Source: Cyclobacterium roseum (GTDB lineage: Bacteria > Bacteroidota > Bacteroidia > Cytophagales > Cyclobacteriaceae). Taken from it: DNA of 64,000 nt. Position numbers and translations under genes: made by a program. This document shows, piece after piece, positions 53,939-62,148 of the stretch; the first letter of the stretch is position 1, and every line of letters begins with the position of its first letter. Below the pieces are notes generated by a model. The model had not been told where the DNA came from. It searched no databases and worked only from the letters and a program-made list of their open reading frames with translations. The stretch lies in the NCBI RefSeq assembly GCF_010119225.1, contig NZ_WNKF01000004.1, positions 62,001 to 126,000 on the forward strand, in the 5' to 3' direction.

Positions 53939-54715
53939 ATGAATGCGCACGAAAAATCCTCCCAACCGGTGGCGCTGGTCACCGGGGCCGGAACGGGCAT
54001 AGGCTATGAAATTTGTCGCCTGCTGGCTTCCAGAGGAATCTACGTAATGCTAAATGATCTGGATCCTTCAATTACTGACAAAGCTGTAGCAAAAATCAAC
54101 CGGGAATTCCCTGATTATTGCAAAGGCTTTGCTGGTGATGCGTCTGATACGGGTTTTATCACCCGGCTGATGAACGAAACCGTTTCCAAATTTGGCTCCC
54201 TGGACATAGCGATTGCCAATGCGGGCATTACCGTTTTCGGGGAGTTTTTGACGTACAGGGAGGCGGATTTTAATAAGGTACTGCAGCTCAATTTGGTGGG
54301 TAGTTTCTTTCTGGCTCAGGCAGCTTCTAAACAAATGATTGCTCAAAAGAGCGGTGGAAGTCTGCTGTTTATGTCTTCGGTTACCGGACATCAGGCACAC
54401 AAAAACCTGGCGGCTTATGGGATGAGTAAAGCGGCGCTGGAAATGCTCGCTAAAACGCTGGTCCTGGAACTCTCTCCACACCGGATAAACGTAAATGCCA
54501 TTGCCCCGGGAGCGACCATCACGGAGCGGACTGCCCGCGAAGAAGGGTACGAAGAAACCTGGTCTAGGATTACTCCTATGGGAAAACCCGCCCACCCGGT
54601 GGATATTGCCGAAGCCGTCGCCTTTTTGGTCTCGCCCCAGGCAAGACATATTACCGGACAAAGCCTGGTCATAGATGGGGGATGGACCGCTACCAGCCCC
54701 TCACCTTATGAATAA
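53939..54715 (+). CDS. Short-chain dehydrogenase/reductase (sugar dehydrogenase-like)
   Basis: A 258-residue classical SDR. Motifs: VTGAGTGIGYEICRLLAS at residues 14-31, IANAGITVFGE near 90-100, catalytic SSVTGHQAHKNLAAYGMSK with YxxxK near 160, and C-terminal GQSLVIDGGWTA. It resembles glucose 1-dehydrogenase-like oxidoreductases. It sits between the dehydratase gene and the rhamnose cluster and could serve either in oxidation of a sugar to its lactone or in reduction of a keto acid. Substrate not determinable. Confidence 0.9.
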   Translation: MNAHEKSSQPVALVTGAGTGIGYEICRLLASRGIYVMLNDLDPSITDKAVAKINREFPDYCKGFAGDASDTGFITRLMNETVSKFGSLDIAIANAGITVFGEFLTYREADFNKVLQLNLVGSFFLAQAASKQMIAQKSGGSLLFMSSVTGHQAHKNLAAYGMSKAALEMLAKTLVLELSPHRINVNAIAPGATITERTAREEGYEETWSRITPMGKPAHPVDIAEAVAFLVSPQARHITGQSLVIDGGWTATSPSPYE

Positions 54716-54932
54716 GGGATCTATCGGATAGAAGGTAGTCAAAAACGGCGCTGCTTATTAAAATTTTCCGTTATTCAGGTTATTTTAATGGAATTTGAAT
54801 GGTTTTTGTGAATATTAAGCTATAGGTAACAGAGATTTAACCATTCAGTCAGCATAGAACAGGACAGTTAAGTATTAATAATAATTTAAATTCGCTTAAT
54901 TTATCTTAAAATCAAATCTATTTTCTTAAAAT

Positions 54933-57041
54933 ATGGCAGTTACAAAAAACACTTTTAAACACGTAGATTACCTGTGGGACGATGCGAAAGCAAAAGCGTT
55001 GGGAGATGACCAAATCGCCCTTTTGCTTTACAGGTCCAATATTTTGGGTGCAGACCTTAGAATCACCAACTATGGCGGTGGCAATACCAGTTGCAAGACC
55101 GTTGAAAAAGACCCCCTAACCAAGAAAGACACGGAAGTAATGTGGATCAAAGGATCCGGTGGTGATATTGGCACCCTGAAAAGAAGCGGTTTGGCCGGAT
55201 TGTATATGGACAAACTGTTGGCCCTGAAGAACGTGTATCGGGGACTGGAATTCGAAGACGAAATGGTGGCGTTATTTAACCATTGTATTTACGATCTTGA
55301 CTCCAAAGCGCCTTCCATTGACACTCCTCTTCATGCGGTATTACCGTTTAAGCACATCGATCACCTGCACCCGGATGCAGCCATCGCCATCGCTGCTTCT
55401 AAAGAAGGGGAAAAGATTACGCAAGAATTATTTGAAGGCCAAATTGCCTGGGTTCCCTGGCAGCGACCGGGCTTTGATCTGGCGTTGAAACTGGATCAGG
55501 CACTGAAAGAAAACCCAGGCATCCGGGGAATCATGCTGGGTGGACACGGGCTTTTTACCTGGGGCGAAACCTCCTATGACTGCTACATTAATAGCCTGGA
55601 AGTAATTGATAAAGCTTCTCAGTTCCTCGAAGAAAACTACGGAAAGAAGCGTCCCGTATTTGGCGGACAAAAAGTAACCTCCCTTCCCGAAGCAGAAAGA
55701 AAATCCCAGGCATCAAAGATCGCACCTCATTTGAGGGGCCTTGCTTCCAGCTTTAATCGCATGGTGGGGCATTTTTCCGACGACGAGCGGGTGCTGGAAT
55801 TTATCAACAGCAATGATCTCGAAAAATTAGCCCCCTTGGGAACCAGCTGCCCCGATCATTTTTTACGAACAAAGATCAGACCGCTGGTATTGGATATTCC
55901 TGCCGACAAGGATCTGACAGACATGTCGGAGGTAAAAACCTATCTGGAAAAGGAATTTGAAGAATACCGGCAATATTATACCAAGTATTACGAGGATCAC
56001 AAGCGGCCCAACAGCCCTGCCATGAGAGATTCCAATCCGGTGGTCATCCTTTGGCCGGGAGTAGGGATGTTTTCCTATGCTAAAAATAAGCAGACTTCCC
56101 GTGTGGCAAGTGAGTTTTATACCAATGCCATCAACGTAATGAAGGGAGCCGAAGCTGTTTCCGAATACGTTTCCCTACCCTTACAGGAAGCTTTTGATAT
56201 TGAATACTGGTTATTGGAAGAGGCCAAGTTACAGCGCATGCCCAAAGAACAGCCCATGTCCCGTAAAGTGGCCTTTGTCACTGGCGGAGCCGGAGGAATC
56301 GGAAAAGCCATTGCCGACAAACTAGCCAAAGAAGGTGCTTGTGTATTTATCACGGATATCAATAAAGATAACCTGGATCAGGCACTGGATACCTATAACA
56401 AGGACACTGGATCAGGAACCCTTATGGATGTCACCAAAATGGAGGACATCGAAGAAGCCCTTCGTGCAGCCTGCCTTAAGTTTGGGGGCGTTGATATCAT
56501 TGTCAACTGTGCCGGATTGGCCATATCCAAACCGATAGAACAGACCTCCGAAAAAGATTGGGACATTCTTCAAAATGTGTTGGTGAAGGGGCAGTTTGCG
56601 GTATCAAAAGCAGGAGTAGAAATCTTACGCGCTCAGAATAAAGGAGGAGATATCATCAATATCGCCAGTAAAAATGCCTTGGTTTCCGGACCTAATAACG
56701 TCGGGTACGGAACGGCAAAAGCAGCACAGGTTCACATGAGCCGACTATTGGCCGCCGAACTTGGCAAAGATAAGATCCGGGTCAATGTGGTTAACCCTGA
56801 TGCGGTGATTGAAGGCAGCAAAATTTGGGAAGGCGAGTGGGCCAAAGGCCGGGCAAAAGCCTATGGCATCACAGTGGAAGAGCTTCCAGCCTTTTATGCC
56901 AAGCGAACCATCATGAATGAAATCATCGGTGTAGAGGACATTGCTAATGGCGTTTTTGCTTTTGTAGGTGGCCATCTAAGTAAAAGTACCGGCAACATCC
57001 TGAATGTAGACGGAGGAGTTGCGGCCGCTTTTGTGAGATAA
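54933..57041 (+). CDS. Bifunctional rhamnulose-1-phosphate aldolase/lactaldehyde dehydrogenase (RhaEW-like)
   Basis: A 702-residue fusion. The N-terminal class II aldolase/adducin-like domain (about 20-420) has zinc-ligand segments PFKHIDHLHPDA and GGHGLFTWGE. The C-terminal SDR domain (about 440-702) has VTGGAGGIGKAIADKL, NCAGLAISKP and YGTAKAAQVHMSRL with the YxxxK. Such enzymes cleave L-rhamnulose-1-phosphate to dihydroxyacetone phosphate and L-lactaldehyde and oxidise the lactaldehyde to L-lactate. The following isomerase gene is 9 bp downstream. It leads the rhamnose cluster with about 215 bp upstream of its start for control. Confidence 0.94.
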   Translation: MAVTKNTFKHVDYLWDDAKAKALGDDQIALLLYRSNILGADLRITNYGGGNTSCKTVEKDPLTKKDTEVMWIKGSGGDIGTLKRSGLAGLYMDKLLALKNVYRGLEFEDEMVALFNHCIYDLDSKAPSIDTPLHAVLPFKHIDHLHPDAAIAIAASKEGEKITQELFEGQIAWVPWQRPGFDLALKLDQALKENPGIRGIMLGGHGLFTWGETSYDCYINSLEVIDKASQFLEENYGKKRPVFGGQKVTSLPEAERKSQASKIAPHLRGLASSFNRMVGHFSDDERVLEFINSNDLEKLAPLGTSCPDHFLRTKIRPLVLDIPADKDLTDMSEVKTYLEKEFEEYRQYYTKYYEDHKRPNSPAMRDSNPVVILWPGVGMFSYAKNKQTSRVASEFYTNAINVMKGAEAVSEYVSLPLQEAFDIEYWLLEEAKLQRMPKEQPMSRKVAFVTGGAGGIGKAIADKLAKEGACVFITDINKDNLDQALDTYNKDTGSGTLMDVTKMEDIEEALRAACLKFGGVDIIVNCAGLAISKPIEQTSEKDWDILQNVLVKGQFAVSKAGVEILRAQNKGGDIINIASKNALVSGPNNVGYGTAKAAQVHMSRLLAAELGKDKIRVNVVNPDAVIEGSKIWEGEWAKGRAKAYGITVEELPAFYAKRTIMNEIIGVEDIANGVFAFVGGHLSKSTGNILNVDGGVAAAFVR

Positions 57042-57050
57042 ATCTGTCGT

Positions 57051-58334
57051 ATGCAACTAGATAAAAATCAAATCCGATTACTCAATGATCAAGCTCTCCC
57101 GGAACACCGGGAGAGTTTTGAGTATCTAAGCCAACGGTTGAAAGCTCAAAACCTTGAGGCAGATAAACTGATTCGTAAAATTCAGGAATTCCAGGTGGCA
57201 ATTCCCAGTTGGGCACTAGGTACTGGTGGCACCCGATTCGGCAGATTTCCCGGTGGCGGTGAGCCCCGCTCGCTGGAAGAGAAAATAACCGATGTGGGAA
57301 CGCTGCATGCTTTAAATGCAGGCTCCGGAGCCATCTCTTTACACATTCCCTGGGATATACCTGAAGATGTGGCAAAAATCAAAGCACTGGCCACCGAGCA
57401 CGGGCTGCTCTTTGATGCGGTCAATTCCAATACCTTTCAGGATCAGCCGGAACAGGAACGATCCTATAAATTTGGTTCGCTCTGTCATACCGATGCACGG
57501 GTTCGCCGACAAGCCGTTGACCACAACCTGGAAGTCATTCGCTACGGCGAGATGCTCGGATCCAAGTCATTAACCGTATGGCTGGCAGATGGTTCTTCTT
57601 TTCCCGGTCAAATGAATTTCCGAAAAGCCTTGCAGCGAACCTTGGAATCCCTGAAGGAAATATATGCTGGCATGCCAAAGGATTGGAAGCTATTTGTCGA
57701 ATACAAGCCTTTTGAACCCAACTTTTACCATACTGTCATTCAGGACTGGGGCACTTCCCATTTACTTGCTTCTCAATTGGGTGATCGGGCATTTACCCTG
57801 GTAGACCTGGGTCACCACCTTCCAAATACCAATATAGAGCAAATTGTAGCCACACTGATGATGCAGGGAAAATTGGGCGGGTTTCATTTTAATGATTCCA
57901 AATTCGGGGACGATGACCTGACGGTCGGAGCCATGAAACCCTATCAGTTATTTTTGATCTTCAATGAACTGGTAGCCGGAATGGAGGACAATCAGTCTGC
58001 CAATCCTTCGCCAGCCTGGATGATTGATGCCAGCCATAACCTGAAAGATCCCATGGAAGACTTGCTACAATCAATAGAAGCCATTCAGCTGGCTTACGCT
58101 CAGGCATTATTGGTAGATCGGGACGCGCTGGAAAGTGCCAGGGAGGATAACGATCCTGTTTTGGCCCAGGAAATTCTTCAGGCCGCATTTCGAACAGATG
58201 CCAGACCTTTAATTGCCGAGGCACGGCTTCGGGCAGGTGCTGCCCTACAACCTGTCGCGGCATATCGAAAACTGGACCTTCGGAAAAACCTGGTGCTCGA
58301 ACGCGGCAGCAAAAGCCAGGCCACCGGTCTCTAA
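57051..58334 (+). CDS. rhaI: L-rhamnose isomerase, RhaI-type
   Basis: A 427-residue TIM-barrel sugar isomerase of the RhaI group, distinct from E. coli RhaA. Conserved blocks are ALGTGGTRFGRFPGGGEP near residue 55, ISLHIPWDIPED, KLFVEYKPFEPNFYHTVIQD, LVDLGHHLPNTNIEQI and GFHFNDSKFGDDDL, which hold the Mn-binding Glu, Asp and His. It converts L-rhamnose to L-rhamnulose. It follows the aldolase-dehydrogenase gene by 9 bp and precedes the kinase gene by 41 bp, giving the order of a catabolic operon. Confidence 0.92.
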   Translation: MQLDKNQIRLLNDQALPEHRESFEYLSQRLKAQNLEADKLIRKIQEFQVAIPSWALGTGGTRFGRFPGGGEPRSLEEKITDVGTLHALNAGSGAISLHIPWDIPEDVAKIKALATEHGLLFDAVNSNTFQDQPEQERSYKFGSLCHTDARVRRQAVDHNLEVIRYGEMLGSKSLTVWLADGSSFPGQMNFRKALQRTLESLKEIYAGMPKDWKLFVEYKPFEPNFYHTVIQDWGTSHLLASQLGDRAFTLVDLGHHLPNTNIEQIVATLMMQGKLGGFHFNDSKFGDDDLTVGAMKPYQLFLIFNELVAGMEDNQSANPSPAWMIDASHNLKDPMEDLLQSIEAIQLAYAQALLVDRDALESAREDNDPVLAQEILQAAFRTDARPLIAEARLRAGAALQPVAAYRKLDLRKNLVLERGSKSQATGL

Positions 58335-58375
58335 ATGAAAGCCGCTCATTTCTTCCATTCTAAATTGACTATACA

Positions 58376-59707
58376 ATGCCCCAACCGGTAATCGCTATTT
58401 TTGACATCGGAAAAACCAATAAAAAATTCTTTCTCTTTGATGAACAGCTCAACGAGATCAATGAAACCTATGTCAAATTTCCTACCATCAAAGATGAAGA
58501 TGGAGAAGAATGCGATGATTTGGATAAAATCACCCAATGGGCAAAGGATACCGTAGAAGAGCTGTGCAGGAATCCGAAATACGATGTAAAAGCACTGAAT
58601 TTTTCCACCTATGGGGCTTCTTTTGTTTCTATTGGTGAAGATGGAAAGCCCGTGACACCGATTTACAATTACCTCAAGGATTTTCCGGAAGACCTGCACA
58701 CCGAATTTTACGGGCGCTACCCGGAAGCCAGCATCAATCAAACTACCGCATCCCCGACCCTGGGCATGTTGAATTCGGGTTTGCAATTATATTGGTTGAA
58801 GAAGAAAAAGCCGGAAACCTTCCGGAAGATAAAATACGCCCTACATTTACCGCAGTACATTTCGTATTTATTTACCGGAGAGGCCGTTACCGAACCCACC
58901 TCCATAGGCTGCCATACAAAACTATGGGATTTTCCGAAAGGAGATTACCACGAGTGGGTCTACGAGGAGCAGATTGATAAGAAACTCCCAAAGCAAGTTC
59001 CTACGACCCACAGCTTTGAGAAAGTGATTTGTGGTAAAAAAGTACAGGTGGGGGTGGGCATCCATGACAGCTCTTCTGCCCTGGCTTCCTACCTGATCAA
59101 AATCAAGGAGCCCTTTGTCCTGATTTCTACAGGAACCTGGAGCATCACACTTAACCCTTTTCCGAAACGAGAGCTAACCACTGCAGAATTACAAAACGAT
59201 TGTTTGAACTTTCTTTCCATCCACGGCAAAACGGTAAAGGCAAGCCGGTTTTTTCTGGGCTACGAACTGGATAAGCAATTGGAAAAAATAAATGGCCATT
59301 TTCAAAAAGAAGCCAAGTATTACAAAGACATTCTTCCAAATGAAGGCTTGGTACAGTCCTTACTAAGCGGTGAAACGGAGGGCACATTTTATCCAGAAAC
59401 CATTGCAAAAACGCCTTTGGTGAAAGAAGTATTCCCCGAGAACCATTGGGAAATTGCAGGCTTTCCCGATTTTGAGACGGCGTATCACCATCTGGTGTTT
59501 GGTTTGGCCCGAATGCAGGTAGCCTCATTGATGATGGCCAAAGGTGCATCGGATACAAAAAAAGTGTATATTGACGGAGGCTTTGTACACAATAAGGTGT
59601 TTATCCGGTTTTTAACCGAACTTTTAGAGGACTACGAGTTGGTTTTTTCGGATTTTCCCCTGGGTTCTGCTTATGGAGCAGCCTTGATGTTAAAAGCGTT
59701 TTCCTAA
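58376..59707 (+). CDS. FGGY-family carbohydrate kinase, probable rhamnulokinase
   Basis: A 443-residue kinase with the two-lobe FGGY fold: phosphate-1-like motif VIAIFDIGKTNKKFFLFD, LNFSTYGASFVSIG, the DSSSALASYL loop with the catalytic Asp in GVGIHDSSSAL, ISTGTWSIT and late YIDGGFVHNKVFIRFL. In the cluster with a rhamnose isomerase and a rhamnulose-1-phosphate aldolase it should phosphorylate L-rhamnulose. FGGY specificity varies (fuculose, rhamnulose, xylulose), so the role rests on context. Confidence 0.88.
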   Translation: MPQPVIAIFDIGKTNKKFFLFDEQLNEINETYVKFPTIKDEDGEECDDLDKITQWAKDTVEELCRNPKYDVKALNFSTYGASFVSIGEDGKPVTPIYNYLKDFPEDLHTEFYGRYPEASINQTTASPTLGMLNSGLQLYWLKKKKPETFRKIKYALHLPQYISYLFTGEAVTEPTSIGCHTKLWDFPKGDYHEWVYEEQIDKKLPKQVPTTHSFEKVICGKKVQVGVGIHDSSSALASYLIKIKEPFVLISTGTWSITLNPFPKRELTTAELQNDCLNFLSIHGKTVKASRFFLGYELDKQLEKINGHFQKEAKYYKDILPNEGLVQSLLSGETEGTFYPETIAKTPLVKEVFPENHWEIAGFPDFETAYHHLVFGLARMQVASLMMAKGASDTKKVYIDGGFVHNKVFIRFLTELLEDYELVFSDFPLGSAYGAALMLKAFS

Positions 59708-59725
59708 AACCCATTGCAAAGGACC

Positions 59726-60649
59726 ATGAATAAACTGACCTTAGTTGCCTTTTTGCTTATGCTTACCGGTAGTTCCCTGGCACAAACGACTCCCCTTACC
59801 CTGGATATTTATCCGGGCGAAGTGCCTTTTCAAAAAGATACGGATATTACCGAAACCGTCCAAAATAATGACATTCAGGTCATCAGCAAGGTTCAAAATC
59901 CTCAAATCCAGGTGTTTTTACCGGCAAAACGGTCGGCTACCGGCAAAGCCGTGATAATTTGCCCCGGAGGTGGATACGGTGTCCTGGCTTATGACTGGGA
60001 GGGGCTGGACATTGCCAAATGGCTAAACAGCCACGGGATTGCGGGCATCGTACTTAAATACCGCCTTCCTTCCACTGAAACACAGACCCAATCGCATATC
60101 GTACCCATGGCAGACGGGCAACGGGCCATTCGGATGGTTCGGCACCATGCAGAAGCCTGGGGAATTGACCCGGATCAAATTGGAATCATGGGCTTCTCAG
60201 CAGGCGGCCACCTGGCCTCTACTCTGGGCACCCACTTCGATTCAGGCAATCCAGGCGACGAGGATGCCATCGAGCACCAATCCAGTCGACCGGACTTTAT
60301 GATTCTGGGCTATCCTGTGGTTTCATTTACGGAACACATCACCCACATCGGCTCCAGAAATAACCTGCTTGGTGAAGATCCGGACCAACAATGGGTGACC
60401 TATTTCAGTAACGAAAAGCAAGTCAGGGCTGACAGCCCGCCAACGTTTATTTTTCATTCTCAGGATGATACCGCCGTACCGGTGCAACACAGCCTGCTGA
60501 TGTATGAGGGGTTGTTGGAAAAGAAAGTTCCGGTGGAAATGCATTTGTACCCTACCGGAGGGCACGGGTTCTCGCTTTCCATTAATAAAGAAGGTACCCA
60601 AAAAGGATGGATGGAAAGTTGTGTCCAATGGATACAACACTTGCCGTGA
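59726..60649 (+). CDS. Secreted alpha/beta hydrolase, acetylesterase-like
   Basis: A 307-residue enzyme with signal peptide (residues 1-20, ending SSLAQ). HGG-like oxyanion CPGGGYGVLAYDWEG, nucleophile GFSAGGHLAST, acid and base in DDTAVPVQHSLL and PTGGHGFSL. It resembles acetylxylan esterase-like/BD-FAE hydrolases often present in polysaccharide utilisation loci. An in-frame TTG at 59714 is possible, but ATG 59726 gives the proper signal peptide. Its 3' end overlaps the GH140-like gene. It may remove acetyl groups from pectin side chains. Confidence 0.88.
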   Translation: MNKLTLVAFLLMLTGSSLAQTTPLTLDIYPGEVPFQKDTDITETVQNNDIQVISKVQNPQIQVFLPAKRSATGKAVIICPGGGYGVLAYDWEGLDIAKWLNSHGIAGIVLKYRLPSTETQTQSHIVPMADGQRAIRMVRHHAEAWGIDPDQIGIMGFSAGGHLASTLGTHFDSGNPGDEDAIEHQSSRPDFMILGYPVVSFTEHITHIGSRNNLLGEDPDQQWVTYFSNEKQVRADSPPTFIFHSQDDTAVPVQHSLLMYEGLLEKKVPVEMHLYPTGGHGFSLSINKEGTQKGWMESCVQWIQHLP

Positions 60650-61950
60650 AGCCGTTAAAAATAAGTGAAAATGGGCGCTATCTGGAAAAATCCGATGGGG
60701 CTCCGTTTCTATGGTTAGGAGATACTGCCTGGGAACTACTACATCGGCTAAGCCTTGAGGAGACCGAGTTCTATTTTCAAAACCGGAAAACGATTGGTTT
60801 CACAATTATCCAAACCGTCATCCTTGCCGAATTGGATGGATTGCATTCCCCCAATGCTTCCGGGGAGACCCCCCTTCACAACGATGATCCGGAAAAACCC
60901 AACGAAGCTTATTTCAAGCACGTGGATCAGGTGGTGCGATTGGCCCATGAGATGGGCTTGTATCTGGGCTTACTCCCCACATGGGGGGATAAATTTAACA
61001 AAAAATGGGGGCTTGGACCGGAAATTTTTACCCCGGAAAATGCCCGAAAATTTGGGGAATTTTTGGGACAGCGCTATGCGGATTTCCCACATATAGTCTG
61101 GATTATGGGCGGAGACCGGGTTCCGGAAAACCCGGACCATGAAGCCATTGTTGAGCAAATGGCAGTAGGCATTCGCAGCTTTCAGCCGGATCAGCTCATG
61201 ACCTACCATCCCAATGGAGGTTGCCTGGCCAGCGACTTTTTCGGGAAATCTACCTGGCTGGACTTAGACCTTTTCCAAACCCGACATCAAAAAGGATTCC
61301 GGGAGTACCGATTCACCCGCAAGGCACGAAAAAGAAGCCCTGTCAGACCGGTGATCGATGGAGAACCCGGATACGAAAACATTCCCAATCTGCTAAACAA
61401 ATGGCATTTTCAGCGTCTATCAGCAGCAGACGTTCGCAGAGCAGCCTATTGGAACCTGCTGTCTGGTGCTGCCGGTCATACCTATGGGTGCAATGAAATC
61501 TGGCAAATGTACGACGGAAAGACCGATGCCAAATTTGGTGCGCAGTTTTCCTGGAAAGAAGCATTAGCCTTGCCCGGTGCCCGGCATATGGGTATCCTGT
61601 GCCAGGTACTCGAAAGTTTGCCCTGGCAACAAATGAAACCGGATGCTTCCCTGATAGCCGGAATAACCTGGAAATGGAACCCGGTAAAAATTGCCCTTTC
61701 TACTGCCGAAAGGGATTGGATCCTGATCTACAGTCCTCAAGGGAGAAATGTCAAAATCAAGTCCGGCATCCTCCGTGGTGGAAAAAAACGGGCCTACTGG
61801 CTGAACCCTGAAAACGGTGAGCAAAGTGAAATACAGGGGAAGCTGACCGCTGAGTTTACCGTTCCCAACGATCAGAAAGACTGGCTGCTGTTGATCCTGG
61901 ATGAATCCAACTTTTCGAAATGGTCTTATCTCCCACCATCCACAGATTAA
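60628..61950 (+). CDS. GH140-like glycoside hydrolase (apiosidase type, DUF4038)
   Basis: A 440-residue glycosidase. The N-terminal region KISENGRYLEKSDGAPFLWL, then GDTAWELLHRL, WIMGGDRVPENP and PVIDGEPGYENIPN, with the Glu in the last motif as likely catalytic residue, follow the DUF4038 TIM barrel of GH140 endo-apiosidases. Start 60607 (MDGKL) also fits, with a 43-bp overlap; ATG 60628 overlaps the upstream gene by 22 bp. No clear signal peptide, so it may be cytoplasmic or use an unusual route. Context with rhamnose catabolism points to rhamnogalacturonan II side chains, which contain apiose and rhamnose. Confidence 0.82.
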   Translation: MDTTLAVKPLKISENGRYLEKSDGAPFLWLGDTAWELLHRLSLEETEFYFQNRKTIGFTIIQTVILAELDGLHSPNASGETPLHNDDPEKPNEAYFKHVDQVVRLAHEMGLYLGLLPTWGDKFNKKWGLGPEIFTPENARKFGEFLGQRYADFPHIVWIMGGDRVPENPDHEAIVEQMAVGIRSFQPDQLMTYHPNGGCLASDFFGKSTWLDLDLFQTRHQKGFREYRFTRKARKRSPVRPVIDGEPGYENIPNLLNKWHFQRLSAADVRRAAYWNLLSGAAGHTYGCNEIWQMYDGKTDAKFGAQFSWKEALALPGARHMGILCQVLESLPWQQMKPDASLIAGITWKWNPVKIALSTAERDWILIYSPQGRNVKIKSGILRGGKKRAYWLNPENGEQSEIQGKLTAEFTVPNDQKDWLLLILDESNFSKWSYLPPSTD

Positions 61951-61990
61951 ACGGTTTTTTTAAGTTGTGAAAACACTCGTTTGTATCTTT

Positions 61991-62026
61991 ACTACTCAGT
62001 GGAAGATTACCTCCTGAGTAGTTTTT
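61991..62026 (+). terminator. Rho-independent terminator of the rhamnose cluster
   Basis: Stem ACTACTCAG (61991-61999) and CTGAGTAGT (62014-62022), 14-base loop, then five T (62022-62026). It lies 41 bp after the GH140 stop and 120 bp before ileS, closing the rightward catabolic cluster. Confidence 0.85.
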
Positions 62027-62148
62027 ACACAATTGCCATACATAAACCCTAGTTTTCTATTAACTTTACGCCTCCTTTTGAGGCAGTTGTCACGTGTTGG
62101 AAAAGCAAAAAAAGGGAATACCCAAACCGAAAATAGTTTCTATTTGCA

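Noticed and set aside
54068-54661. Minus-strand frame of 197 codons
   Set aside because: Antisense to an intact SDR gene; no domain signature.
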